Of a stretch of 35,699 nt of DNA, positions 22,014-29,805 are shown in pieces. The DNA is from Syntrophobacterales bacterium (GTDB lineage Bacteria; Desulfobacterota; Syntrophorhabdia; Syntrophorhabdales; Syntrophorhabdaceae). A program made the position numbers and the translations under genes. The notes under the pieces were generated by a model. That model had not been told where the DNA came from, searched no databases, and saw only the letters and a program-made list of their open reading frames with translations. The stretch's first letter is position 1, and every line of letters starts with the position of its first letter. The stretch lies in NCBI GenBank assembly GCA_031274925.1, contig JAISPL010000037.1:65231-100929 (forward strand), written 5' to 3'.

Positions 22014-22544
22014 ATGGCGAGGAAGAGCTACATGGCCGAGACCATCGAGGCGGCCTACCAGACATGGAGACGTAGCGGCCAGAACGTGGAAATGACGCTC
22101 CGTGAACTCGCCAAGCAGGGCTACACCATCAGCAAGCCCACGATCTATGAGTGGACGGAGAAGTACGGCTGGAAGGATCGGGCTACACGGGCGGAGATCA
22201 AAGAAAAAGAAATAGCGGATGTAGCCGCTATCGACGCGACCGATCAGCTAATCGCGGATCTCGAGAAACAGAAAGCGAAATATGACCGCTTCTTTGACAC
22301 CCTCGGAGATTGCGGGGTCGATAACCAAGCTACCTACGCTTATACGGCTTTAGTCAAAACCATCTCGGAGGTCAGAAAGAAGGCTTCGGAGAAACCGGAC
22401 CTATACGCCATGACACCGATGGTCATGGACGAGTTTGTAAAATTTATCAAAGCCAAGGCCACGGAGAAGGAGAAGGCCGTTCAGGAAACTGTATTTGACC
22501 TTATTGATCGGTTCTTTGAAGAGGTAAAGCCGGATGGCGTCTAA
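22014..22544 (+). CDS. Putative terminase small subunit (Mu gp27 position)
   Basis: The 176-aa protein has an N-terminal helix-turn-helix ('LRELAKQGYTISKPTIYEWT', about residues 26-45) and a long helical remainder, the usual design of small terminases that recognise phage DNA and load the packaging motor. It starts in a TAATG overlap with the interrupted gp26-position gene and overlaps the large terminase gene by 11 bp. A specific DUF assignment is not certain. Confidence 0.68.
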   Translation: MARKSYMAETIEAAYQTWRRSGQNVEMTLRELAKQGYTISKPTIYEWTEKYGWKDRATRAEIKEKEIADVAAIDATDQLIADLEKQKAKYDRFFDTLGDCGVDNQATYAYTALVKTISEVRKKASEKPDLYAMTPMVMDEFVKFIKAKATEKEKAVQETVFDLIDRFFEEVKPDGV

Positions 22545-24036
22545 AACTGAGATCAAGAGGAAGATTGCGGCGGTAAGGGCGCAAATGCGCACCGAGGCGA
22601 CGCCCTTCGAGGATATATCTCCCGCAGCGCGGGAAGAGCGGATCAGAAAATCCCGGACGGACGACGGCTATTTCGCGCGGACATATCTCCCCCATTATTT
22701 CAACAAACCGTCTCCAGAATTCCACAAGGAAATCTACGAATTAGCAAAAGTGGAGGATGAGCCGGTCTTTATCGCCGCCCCAAGGGAGCATGCGAAGTCG
22801 ACCATCGTCTCCTTCGAGACGCCCATTGAGGACATCTGTCTTGAGCGGAAGCGCTTCATTATCCTTATCTCCGATACAGAGGACCTTGCCGCTGACTTTA
22901 ACGTATTCATCAAACTTGAGCTTGAAGAGAACGAGCGGATCAGGGCGGACTTCGGGAGCCTGAAAGGCCCATCGTGGAGCGACAACGATTTCACAACAAG
23001 AAACGGCATAAGGGTTAAAGCCCGAGGCCGTGGCCAGCGCGTGAGGGGACTTAGGAACAGGCAGTTCCGCCCGGACCGGGTGATTATCGATGACCTTGAG
23101 AATGACAAGAACGTCAGAAACCCTAAGATTGTAAAAGAGGCGGTCAACTGGATTTTGACTGCTGTTATGGGATCTCTCGCGGAAAACTTTTCTATGATGA
23201 TGATCGGCACGATCCTCGCTAAAAACTCCGTACTCTCCTGGTTTATTAACGCCAAGGACGAAGGAGAGAGGCCCCTCTATCTCTCGAAGGTCTATAGGGC
23301 AATCCAGGACGGAACGCCTCTATGGCCTGAGAAGTGGCCCCTTGAGCGATTAGAGAAGAAGCGTCGGCAGATCGGCACGATCAATTTTAACCAGGAGTTT
23401 ATGAACGACCCCAAGGACGAGGACGGCATGTTCCGAGAGGAGTGGATCCGCTATTACCACCCCGAGGAGCTAATCGGCAAAAGACTTAGGTCCTATATCT
23501 ATATCGATCCCTCCATGGAGAATGGTGCGTCTAATGACTATAAGGCAATCATCGTTCTCGGCGTAGATGACGATGGAATCATGTATATCCTCGAATCTTT
23601 CATCCGCCGTTGCTCCATCGACATGATGGCGAGAGTCGGCTACTCCCGCTATGAAGAGTTTAGGCCCATAGGCTTCGGCATGGAAGAAAACGCTTTAGGC
23701 GAATTCGCCCAGAGTCCTTTCAGGCTTGTGGCTAAAGAAAAGAAATATATCCTTCCCATCCGTGGCGTGAAGCATTCCGTGTCGAAAGAATCGAGAGTCT
23801 CACGGCTCTCTGCATTCGTTGAGCGCGGCATTATTCGTTTCCAGAAGGGTCACAGCGACCAGGACCTTCTTGTGGAACAGTTGATCTATTTCCCTTCTAC
23901 CACGATAAACGACGATGGCCCGGACGCCCTGGAGGGCGCAGTCGCCATGGCCGAGGAATATGCGGGATGGAAGATGGAGTTTGCCTCTTCGGGAATAAAA
24001 CGGCAGAGTGAAAAAATAGGGGGGTTTTTCGCATGA
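22534..24036 (+). CDS. Terminase large subunit (Mu gp28-like)
   Basis: The packaging ATPase/nuclease of 500 aa has a Walker A variant 'APREHAKST' (residues 82-90), Walker B 'VIIDDLE' (183-189) and a coupling-type 'GTILAKNS'. In the RuvC-like nuclease half, Asp325 lies in 'YIDPSMENG' and Asp460/461/464 in 'DDGPDALEG'. In Mu-like phages it cuts packaged DNA from host flanks by the headful mechanism. It begins inside the small terminase gene and ends with an ATGA overlap with a tiny frame before the portal gene. Confidence 0.92.
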   Translation: MASKTEIKRKIAAVRAQMRTEATPFEDISPAAREERIRKSRTDDGYFARTYLPHYFNKPSPEFHKEIYELAKVEDEPVFIAAPREHAKSTIVSFETPIEDICLERKRFIILISDTEDLAADFNVFIKLELEENERIRADFGSLKGPSWSDNDFTTRNGIRVKARGRGQRVRGLRNRQFRPDRVIIDDLENDKNVRNPKIVKEAVNWILTAVMGSLAENFSMMMIGTILAKNSVLSWFINAKDEGERPLYLSKVYRAIQDGTPLWPEKWPLERLEKKRRQIGTINFNQEFMNDPKDEDGMFREEWIRYYHPEELIGKRLRSYIYIDPSMENGASNDYKAIIVLGVDDDGIMYILESFIRRCSIDMMARVGYSRYEEFRPIGFGMEENALGEFAQSPFRLVAKEKKYILPIRGVKHSVSKESRVSRLSAFVERGIIRFQKGHSDQDLLVEQLIYFPSTTINDDGPDALEGAVAMAEEYAGWKMEFASSGIKRQSEKIGGFFA

Positions 24037-24140
24037 CAGAGGGCCACATGCCTAAATACACGCCCAAAGTGTTTGACACGTGTTATAACGCGTCAACGGG
24101 GCCTTTCCTTGGCTGTTTACGGGAGGACCGCCATGCCTGA
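24033..24140 (+). CDS. Possible tiny gene between terminase and portal
   Basis: A 35-codon frame starts with an ATGA overlap at the terminase stop and ends 8 bp inside the portal gene. It contains two cysteines ('FDTCYNAS' and 'FLGCLRED'). The gap it fills (97 bp) is unusually long for this operon, where genes otherwise overlap or nearly touch. No family recognised, and the ribosome site is only a G-run. It also contains a TTGACACG/CGCGTCAA near-palindrome (24073-24096), which might instead be a regulatory site. Confidence 0.3.
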   Translation: MTEGHMPKYTPKVFDTCYNASTGPFLGCLREDRHA

Positions 24141-25605
24141 AACCCCTAAACTCACCACCGACGAGATTGCAACAACCGAAAAAGACATTTTTCAGGATTA
24201 TATGGGCAAGGGCCAGATTAATCCGGATAAGGTCCTAAGGCGAGAATCGGGCGGCAGTGGTATAGAGCTATATGAGGATCTGCTCCGTGACGATCAGGTA
24301 GGGTCTAATCTGCAGACTCGCGCCCTTGCCGTGGTTGGCAAAGAATGGGACGTAACGCCAGCCAGCGATAAAAGGATAGACCAAAGAATAGCCGATTATG
24401 TAAAAGAGGTTTTACTCGCATGCAATTACGACGACGCGAGGAAGACCCTTCTCTCCGGTATCGTCCTTGGTTATAAAGTCTCGGAGGTGATGTGGGAGTA
24501 CTCAGAAGGTCAGGTCTGGATTAAAGAGATTATAGGCAAGGCGTCGAGGCGCTTTACGTTTGATCTTGAGCGCAACTTGAGGCTCCTCACAGTCCGGGAC
24601 ATGTTCGAGGGCGAGGCGGTACCGCCCTGTAAATTTATTGTCTATGCCAACGCGTCTGATAACGGCTCGCCCTTCGGTGATGGTCTGGGCAGATCCCTCT
24701 ATTGGCCCGTGTGGTTTAAAAAAAATGGCGTCAAATTTTGGATGACCTTTGCCGATAAATTTGCCAGCCCCACCACCATCGTAAAATACCCGCCCGGCAC
24801 ACCAAAGGAGCAGCAGCATGATCTTCTATGGGCCGCAGACGCCATCCAGCAAGAATCGTCCATCGCGATACCAAATAACGTAGTAATTGAACTCCTTGAG
24901 GCAACACGTTCAGGCACGGTCAACGCCTACGAGAGTCTATGTAATTTTATGAACGCTTCCATCTCCAAGGTCATACTCGGTCAGACATTAACGACCGAGA
25001 TCGGCAGCAAAGGCAGCTACGCAGCCTCTCAAACCCATAATACCGTCCGCGAGGATTACATCAAGGCGGACGCGGACAGCCTGTCAGCGGCCCTTAACAG
25101 TCAGTTGGTGCGCTGGATCGTGGATTATAACTTTTCGGGCGTAACCAAGTACCCCAAAGTATGGATCAGGACCAGCCCGGATAAGGATTTAAAGTTACTC
25201 GCGGAGCGAGACAAGATACTCGCGGACATGTGCGTCCCCATAGGGACTAAGTATTTCTACGACACATATAACATTCCCAAGCCCGATGACGGCGAGGAGC
25301 TGATAAACCCACCCGCTTCGGACAACCCTTCAAAAAACCAGGACGGCTCCTCTTTCTCCGAAGGGTCGGCGTTTGCCGGACTCATCGCCGCGCAAAAGGA
25401 TATAGACGCCCTTGCAGACGACGCCCTTAAAAAAGGCGCCATAGGCTTCGGTTCGCTTCAGGGGATAGTCGATTCCGCAGAGTCCTATGACGATCTGCAG
25501 ACTAAGCTCGGAGAGGCATACGCCGGTATCGATATGGAGCGGTTTCGTGAGGTATTGGCGCAGGCTATTTTTATGGCCGATCTAAAAGGGAGATCTCTCG
25601 AATGA
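24133..25605 (+). CDS. Portal protein (Mu gp29-like, DUF935)
   Basis: The portal forms the dodecameric ring through which DNA enters and leaves the head. The ATG at 24133 follows GGGAGG and gives 490 aa; the longer in-frame start at 24073 lacks a ribosome site. Family-typical stretches include 'YEDLLRDDQVGSNLQTRALA', 'ILLGYKVSEVMWEY'-like 'IVLGYKVSEVMWEYSEG', and 'ILGQTLTTEIGSKGSYAAS'. The stop overlaps the F-like gene by ATGA. No signs of damage. Confidence 0.9.
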   Translation: MPETPKLTTDEIATTEKDIFQDYMGKGQINPDKVLRRESGGSGIELYEDLLRDDQVGSNLQTRALAVVGKEWDVTPASDKRIDQRIADYVKEVLLACNYDDARKTLLSGIVLGYKVSEVMWEYSEGQVWIKEIIGKASRRFTFDLERNLRLLTVRDMFEGEAVPPCKFIVYANASDNGSPFGDGLGRSLYWPVWFKKNGVKFWMTFADKFASPTTIVKYPPGTPKEQQHDLLWAADAIQQESSIAIPNNVVIELLEATRSGTVNAYESLCNFMNASISKVILGQTLTTEIGSKGSYAASQTHNTVREDYIKADADSLSAALNSQLVRWIVDYNFSGVTKYPKVWIRTSPDKDLKLLAERDKILADMCVPIGTKYFYDTYNIPKPDDGEELINPPASDNPSKNQDGSSFSEGSAFAGLIAAQKDIDALADDALKKGAIGFGSLQGIVDSAESYDDLQTKLGEAYAGIDMERFREVLAQAIFMADLKGRSLE

Positions 25606-26732
25606 TTGATTTTACGCTCCTTCCCTTCGACGAGGCAATCAGGTTCTTCCGGGACAAAGTACCCCTCACACCGGATAAGTACAGACAGCTCACCGACGAG
25701 GCAAAAGCTAAAGCGTTTACGGCGGCTGGCGTTGCCCGTATGGACGTGCTCACCGACCTTTATACCGGTATTGATAAGGCCATAGCGGACGGTACGACAT
25801 TCGCGGATTTTAAGAAATCAGTTAAAGAAACCATTGAGAAACGCGGGTGGGGCGGCATGAACCCGCACCGCTTAGACACGATCTATCGGACTAACATTCA
25901 AGGGGCGTATCAGGCGGGTCATTACGCACAGCAGACCGAACTGACCGGCAATCGTCCTTATTGGCAGTACGTGGCCGTAATGGACGGCAGCGTCAGGCCG
26001 CTGCACGCCATAATGCACCGCAGAGTTATGCGCCATGACGATCCCTGGTGGCGTGAGAACTATCCGCCCAACGGCTTTAGGTGCAGGTGCACGGTGAGGA
26101 GCTTATCCCAGAGGGAGCTTGACCGGGAGAAGCTTAATGTTGATAAGAATCCGATCCCTGCCGCGGATCCAGGCTTTAGAACCAACCCAGGAGAAGCTAT
26201 GGGCAAGGCGCTTACCGACGAGCAATTTTTGAGGCTCCAAAGCGATCCAAAACGCTGGACCCCGCTCATCAAAAAAACATTTGAGACCTACGGGCGACCA
26301 AAAGCGCGAGATATTACGGACTATATGGCTACATCCATCCCGCTATGGCCCAGAGGTAAAAAAGCGGCCGAGATGTATAAATCCGGGATGGCCGGGCAAG
26401 CCCTTACGGACCATGTCGGCGATCCGCTTATACTCAACGATGTGTTGATTGATCACCTTAATCTCGATGGAAGGGAACGGTTTTTGCCCTTCATAGCCGA
26501 CGTAGTACAAAACCCCTATGAGATATGGCTGCAAGCCGAAAAAGAAAAGGATACGGGCAGGATAATGCTCAGAAAGCGATATATATCCGTTATTCGTGCA
26601 GGCAAGGACAGACCTGTTCTTCTCGTCGCGGAGAGCTCCCGGGGTCAATGGACAGGCTATACGATGCTGTACACGGATGACGTCGGATATTTGGATCGAA
26701 TCAGAATGGGGATTTTGCTCTATGGCAGGTAA
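25602..26732 (+). CDS. F-like head morphogenesis protein fused to a PBECR-type nuclease domain
   Basis: Residues 1-190 are an SPP1 gp7/Mu F minor head protein: 'TIYRTNIQGAYQAGHYAQQ', 'VMDGSVRPLHAIMHRRV' (from residue 127) and the Cys pair in 'NGFRCRCTVRSLSQRE'. The C-terminal 90 residues ('FLPFIADVVQNPYEIWLQAE', 'RIMLRKRYISVIRAGKDRPV', 'WTGYTMLYTDDVGYL') match the phage Barnase-EndoU-ColicinE5/D-RelE-like nuclease domains (PBECR2) known at the ends of such head proteins. The domain may act on host RNA after injection or in competition between phages. The two halves are joined by a linker around residues 190-280. It is coupled to the portal by ATGA. Confidence 0.82.
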   Translation: MIDFTLLPFDEAIRFFRDKVPLTPDKYRQLTDEAKAKAFTAAGVARMDVLTDLYTGIDKAIADGTTFADFKKSVKETIEKRGWGGMNPHRLDTIYRTNIQGAYQAGHYAQQTELTGNRPYWQYVAVMDGSVRPLHAIMHRRVMRHDDPWWRENYPPNGFRCRCTVRSLSQRELDREKLNVDKNPIPAADPGFRTNPGEAMGKALTDEQFLRLQSDPKRWTPLIKKTFETYGRPKARDITDYMATSIPLWPRGKKAAEMYKSGMAGQALTDHVGDPLILNDVLIDHLNLDGRERFLPFIADVVQNPYEIWLQAEKEKDTGRIMLRKRYISVIRAGKDRPVLLVAESSRGQWTGYTMLYTDDVGYLDRIRMGILLYGR

Positions 26733-26842
26733 TATGGGGTCAAGCGTCCCCCGCGCGGAACGTGGCCGGTCTTTGCCGTATCGGGTGCGCGGCCCACGGC
26801 GCCGACAAGGATTAAGTATACCACAGAATAAGGACGTGTCAA

Positions 26843-28402
26843 GTGGACGATTTTAAGATAACTGTTGATATCCAGGACAAGGAGCTTAAGGATCTCCTTA
26901 CTGCTCTGACCAAAAGGGCAACGGATCTCAAGCCGGCCATGAAGGAAGTAGGCGATATAGTGCGATCCTCCATTATCCGGAACTTTGAGGCAGGCGGCAG
27001 GCCGGAGCGATGGCAGCCGAACGCGCTGTCCACGATCATGGCAGGAAGAGGACGATCCAGGACATACACGCTAAAAGGTATAGTCAGAAAGCCCCAGGAA
27101 CGGAAGCTACAGAAAAGCAAAGTACTGATGCGTACAGCCCGCCTTAGAAACTCCATCAAACATAAGGCCTACAGCGACAGAGTGGAGATTGGCACTAACG
27201 TGATATACGGACGCATCCATCAGCTCGGCGGCAAAGCAGGCAGTGGTCTTAAGGTGACGATCCCCGCAAGGCCGTACCTCATGGTACAGGACGAGGACTG
27301 GCCGGAGATCAGGACCGCCATAGAAAACTATCTCATCGACCAGGAGGACATAATGCAGATCCCAGTATTCCGGACGGGCACACATACCGATTCTAATGGT
27401 AATAAGCGGACATGGACCGAGGCCGATCTCGACCGTATGGTCGCATCCTACGATCCCAAGCGGCACGAAGCGCCTGTTGTCATCGGCCATCCGACCGATA
27501 ACGCGCCAGCGTGGGGATGGGTAGAGGCTCTAAATCGGACGGGAGATACCCTCTATGCTAAGCCTAAAGATCTGGTCCCGGAGTTTGTCGATATGGTCAA
27601 AAAAGGCATGTTCAAGAAGCGCTCTATCAGCCTCTATGGAGACGGAACCCTGCGGCATATAGGTTTTCTGGGGGCGTTGCCCCCGGCGGTAAAGGGCCTG
27701 CCAGACATACAGTTCGGAGAAGGTGAAGCAATAACGATTGAATTTGAAGAACACAAACAACACGAAGGAGGTAGAAAGATGGGAGTAATGAACGCAATTG
27801 ATTGGATTAAGCAACAGGCGGGCAAAATGGGAGTGACCATTGCGGATCCCCCGGAGTCCCCACTTGGAGCGACATTCAGCGAGGCCGAGCTTCAAATCAA
27901 AATTGAGGCCGCAAGGAAGGAGGAGCGGGATAAGGCGGCGCAAGAGTTCTCCGAGGCCGGTAATGCCCGAGAGAAGGATATCAAGGCTCGGGAGGAGAAG
28001 ATCAGACAGCGGGAGATAAAGGCCAAAAAAGATGACATAGCCGCTTTCTGCGAGGCCCTTCAAAAAGAAGGGACGCTAACCCCCGCCATGATGAAAGTAG
28101 GCATGGGCATGACCAATTTCTTAGAGTCGATTGCCGCGATTGAGACCACGATAGAGTTCGGAGAGGGTGACGAGAAGAAGAAACAGGCGCCAATAGAATT
28201 TATGCAGGCATTCCTCCGAGGTTTGCCCAAGGCCATAGAATTTAAGGAAGTGGCTACGGGTGACAAAGATGCGGGCGCAGGCGGAGACGCCGCGAAGCGG
28301 GAGAAACTCATCAGTGATTTTACGGAGAAAAATCCCAAGGCATCGTACAAGGACGCGGTGTTACACGTATCAAAAGAACACCCGGAACTTTTTCGGGACT
28401 AA
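26843..28402 (+). CDS. Fused G-like virion morphogenesis and I-like protease/scaffold protein
   Basis: The frame of 519 codons opens with GTG after AAGGA. Residues 1-170 match the Mu G tail-completion/virion morphogenesis family ('MKEVGDIVRSSIIRNFEAGG', 'LMRTARLRNSIKHKAYSD', 'IPARPYLMVQDEDWPEIR'). Residues 171-519 match Mu I, the head protease with a scaffold C-terminus ('IPVFRTGTHTDSNGNKRTWT', 'APVVIGHPTDNAPAWGWV'). These are separate genes in Mu. The joint reads GAC ATA ATG, so a one-base change would restore the TAATG overlap used elsewhere in this phage. Either a fusion protein is made, or the internal start is used, or both. Confidence 0.8.
   Translation: MDDFKITVDIQDKELKDLLTALTKRATDLKPAMKEVGDIVRSSIIRNFEAGGRPERWQPNALSTIMAGRGRSRTYTLKGIVRKPQERKLQKSKVLMRTARLRNSIKHKAYSDRVEIGTNVIYGRIHQLGGKAGSGLKVTIPARPYLMVQDEDWPEIRTAIENYLIDQEDIMQIPVFRTGTHTDSNGNKRTWTEADLDRMVASYDPKRHEAPVVIGHPTDNAPAWGWVEALNRTGDTLYAKPKDLVPEFVDMVKKGMFKKRSISLYGDGTLRHIGFLGALPPAVKGLPDIQFGEGEAITIEFEEHKQHEGGRKMGVMNAIDWIKQQAGKMGVTIADPPESPLGATFSEAELQIKIEAARKEERDKAAQEFSEAGNAREKDIKAREEKIRQREIKAKKDDIAAFCEALQKEGTLTPAMMKVGMGMTNFLESIAAIETTIEFGEGDEKKKQAPIEFMQAFLRGLPKAIEFKEVATGDKDAGAGGDAAKREKLISDFTEKNPKASYKDAVLHVSKEHPELFRD
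27353..28402 (+). CDS. I-like head protease from an internal start
   Basis: AGGAGG (27342-27347) lies 5 nt before an in-frame ATG at 27353, exactly where the I-like protease begins. The 349-aa product would carry the protease domain (about 1-135) and the scaffold domain. In Mu-type phages the protease cleaves scaffold and itself during head maturation. The strong site inside a continuous frame suggests that this protein is made in its own right as well as, or instead of, the fusion. Confidence 0.65.
   Translation: MQIPVFRTGTHTDSNGNKRTWTEADLDRMVASYDPKRHEAPVVIGHPTDNAPAWGWVEALNRTGDTLYAKPKDLVPEFVDMVKKGMFKKRSISLYGDGTLRHIGFLGALPPAVKGLPDIQFGEGEAITIEFEEHKQHEGGRKMGVMNAIDWIKQQAGKMGVTIADPPESPLGATFSEAELQIKIEAARKEERDKAAQEFSEAGNAREKDIKAREEKIRQREIKAKKDDIAAFCEALQKEGTLTPAMMKVGMGMTNFLESIAAIETTIEFGEGDEKKKQAPIEFMQAFLRGLPKAIEFKEVATGDKDAGAGGDAAKREKLISDFTEKNPKASYKDAVLHVSKEHPELFRD
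27779..28402 (+). CDS. Scaffold protein (Z-like) from a second internal start
   Basis: AAGGAGGT (27765-27772) sits at ideal spacing before an in-frame ATG at 27779. The 207-aa product is the C-terminal part of the I-like protein: 'MGVMNAIDWIKQQAGKMGV', then a charged coiled coil ('AGNAREKDIKAREEKIRQRE') and a helical tail. In Mu the scaffold Z is likewise the separately translated C-terminus of I. It should fill procapsids and be removed by the protease. Confidence 0.7.
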   Translation: MGVMNAIDWIKQQAGKMGVTIADPPESPLGATFSEAELQIKIEAARKEERDKAAQEFSEAGNAREKDIKAREEKIRQREIKAKKDDIAAFCEALQKEGTLTPAMMKVGMGMTNFLESIAAIETTIEFGEGDEKKKQAPIEFMQAFLRGLPKAIEFKEVATGDKDAGAGGDAAKREKLISDFTEKNPKASYKDAVLHVSKEHPELFRD

Positions 28403-28417
28403 CTAAGGAGGCAGACG

Positions 28418-28798
28418 ATGATAGGACAAACATCAGGCATTGAAAAATCGGTTAACGCAGGGGCGGCGATCACCGCCTATACCATCGGTAAATTTGGCGC
28501 AAACGACAATACCATGATCCCCGCTACTTCAAATGCGGACCTCATGTTCGGCGTCTTTCAGCACGACGCGGGGAATGGCTCGGAGGTGCGCGTAATGCTA
28601 ACCGGCATATCTCGACTAAAGATCGGCGCTGGGGGTATTGTCAGGGGATCACCTGTCACGGCGGACGCGTCCGGACAGGGTGTTGCCATAACAGGCGCGG
28701 CTGGTACCAACGTACAAAGTATAGGTATCGCCATGGCGACCGGGAATGCGGGCGACATTGTCCCTGTCCTTATCGCACCGTCGAGACCGCAGCAGTAA
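28418..28798 (+). CDS. Capsid decoration/cement protein (DUF2190-like)
   Basis: The 126-aa beta-rich, Gly/Ala-rich protein has 'ITAYTIGKFGANDNTMIPAT', 'LMFGVFQHDAGNGSEVRVML' and a C-terminal 'GDIVPVLIAPS'. This pattern fits DUF2190-type head decoration proteins, which stabilise the shell by binding its outside. It lies between scaffold and major capsid genes, and AAGGAGG precedes its ATG. Confidence 0.75.
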   Translation: MIGQTSGIEKSVNAGAAITAYTIGKFGANDNTMIPATSNADLMFGVFQHDAGNGSEVRVMLTGISRLKIGAGGIVRGSPVTADASGQGVAITGAAGTNVQSIGIAMATGNAGDIVPVLIAPSRPQQ

Positions 28799-28819
28799 CA
28801 AAAATATAGGAGGTATACC

Positions 28820-29743
28820 ATGCCAGAAGCAAGAACAGTACACGTTGATGCGACTTTAAGCACCCTGTCCGTAAAATACAGGAACGAGGCCATGATTTGG
28901 CCCATGGTGCTGCCCTTGGTTAAGGTGGGGCGGCGATCAGATAAATTTGTCAGATACGTCAAAGAAGACAGTTTTAAACTTGCCGATGACGCGATCGGTC
29001 CAAAATCATTACCAAACGAAGCGGACTGGGGAGTAGTCACTGACAACTACTCCGTCAGGGACCACGCCATGGGTGAGTGGTTGCCGCAGGAAGCCATCGA
29101 CAACGCCGATATCCCGCTCCAGCCCGAGGTCGATACGAACGAGTTTTTGAACCTGCTCTTAGATATTGCTCAAGAAAGACGGGTCGCAAGCCTCGTATTC
29201 AATCCATTAAACTACCCCACGGGCAACAAAGTGACCCTGTCTGGCACATCTCAGTGGGGACAGGCAAGCGCAAGCCCGATAGCCAATATCCTTGCCGCCA
29301 TAGAGGGCTGCTTTATCCGTGCCAACACTGTGATAATGGGCGCAGATACATGGATGGTATTCAGGCGGCTCCCGGAGATACTGACCGCAGTCAAGGGTCA
29401 GAATGGCGGAGGGCTCGCCACACCAGAGGAGTGCGCCGGACTCTTTGAGGTTCAAAACTGGATTGTGGGCCGAGGTCGCTATATCACCTCGGCGGAGGGC
29501 CAGACCCCAACATTCTCGCGCCTCTGGGGCAAGCATGCCGCGGCGCTCTACGTTGAACCCAATCCGGGTATCAAAACCATTACCTTCGGGGTCACCTTCT
29601 CGGAGATGTTCCGTCAGACTCAGAGGGACTTCGACCCTAAGCGTGGAATAAAAGGGGCGCACTACTTCAAGACGGCCTGGAACTCGGACGAGAAGATCAT
29701 AGCGGCGGACCTTGGGTACATGCTTGAGAACGTCGTACCGTAA
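28820..29743 (+). CDS. Major capsid protein
   Basis: The 307-aa protein follows AGGAGGT and is placed directly after protease/scaffold and decoration genes. Its opening ('VDATLSTLSVKYRNEAMIWP', 'VKEDSFKLADDAIGPKSLPN') and the later 'ANTVIMGADTWMVFRRLPEI' and 'GITKTI'-type strands resemble shell proteins of siphoviral Mu-like phages. It should form the HK97-fold icosahedral shell. A stem-loop lies just behind the stop. Confidence 0.83.
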   Translation: MPEARTVHVDATLSTLSVKYRNEAMIWPMVLPLVKVGRRSDKFVRYVKEDSFKLADDAIGPKSLPNEADWGVVTDNYSVRDHAMGEWLPQEAIDNADIPLQPEVDTNEFLNLLLDIAQERRVASLVFNPLNYPTGNKVTLSGTSQWGQASASPIANILAAIEGCFIRANTVIMGADTWMVFRRLPEILTAVKGQNGGGLATPEECAGLFEVQNWIVGRGRYITSAEGQTPTFSRLWGKHAAALYVEPNPGIKTITFGVTFSEMFRQTQRDFDPKRGIKGAHYFKTAWNSDEKIIAADLGYMLENVVP

Positions 29744-29758
29744 ATAAGCTACTTCCAT

Positions 29759-29786
29759 GGCCCTCTCTCTGCAACGGGGGAGGGTC
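29759..29786 (+). terminator. Stem-loop after the major capsid gene
   Basis: GGCCCTCTCTC (29759-29769) and GGGGGAGGGTC (29776-29786) form an 11-bp stem with three G-U pairs and the loop TGCAAC. No T-run follows (AGGAAAAAAGG instead), so it is more likely an RNA stabiliser or partial terminator that lets capsid mRNA exceed downstream mRNA. Confidence 0.5.
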
Positions 29787-29805
29787 AGGAAAAAAGGAGA
29801 CTTAC

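Larger units (their letters stand above)
19804..22014 (+). pseudogene. Phage winged-helix protein at Mu gp26 position, split by IS607
   Basis: The 5' part (19804-19873) encodes MDAKTERYKRIRGAILKLLA QEH and stops being phage-like at 19873; the 3' part resumes at 21785. Joining them gives GAA CAC CCT GGG CCC and a continuous 99-codon frame reading '..AQEHPGPIDFLVLHRLLDD', with no missing or extra base. The rebuilt protein resembles the VpaChn25_0724-type family of Mu-like phages: an N-terminal helix, then a winged helix ('EELESHIVYLEKKGCVKKE') and 'ITITAQGLDVIDG'. A GTG at 21769 in the transposon end could start a fragment but is poorly placed. The split probably inactivates the gene. The next gene overlaps its stop by TAATG, so coupling may be lost too. 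Confidence 0.85.

Noticed and set aside
21769-22014. Independent 81-aa gene starting with GTG at 21769
   Set aside because: The first five codons are transposon end sequence. The rest is the 3' part of the gene split by IS607, shown by the exact frame restoration.
26722-26856. 44-codon Arg-rich frame between the F-like and G-like genes
   Set aside because: It has no ribosome site, an Arg/Gly/Pro-rich composition typical of GC-rich non-coding DNA, and overlaps both neighbours.
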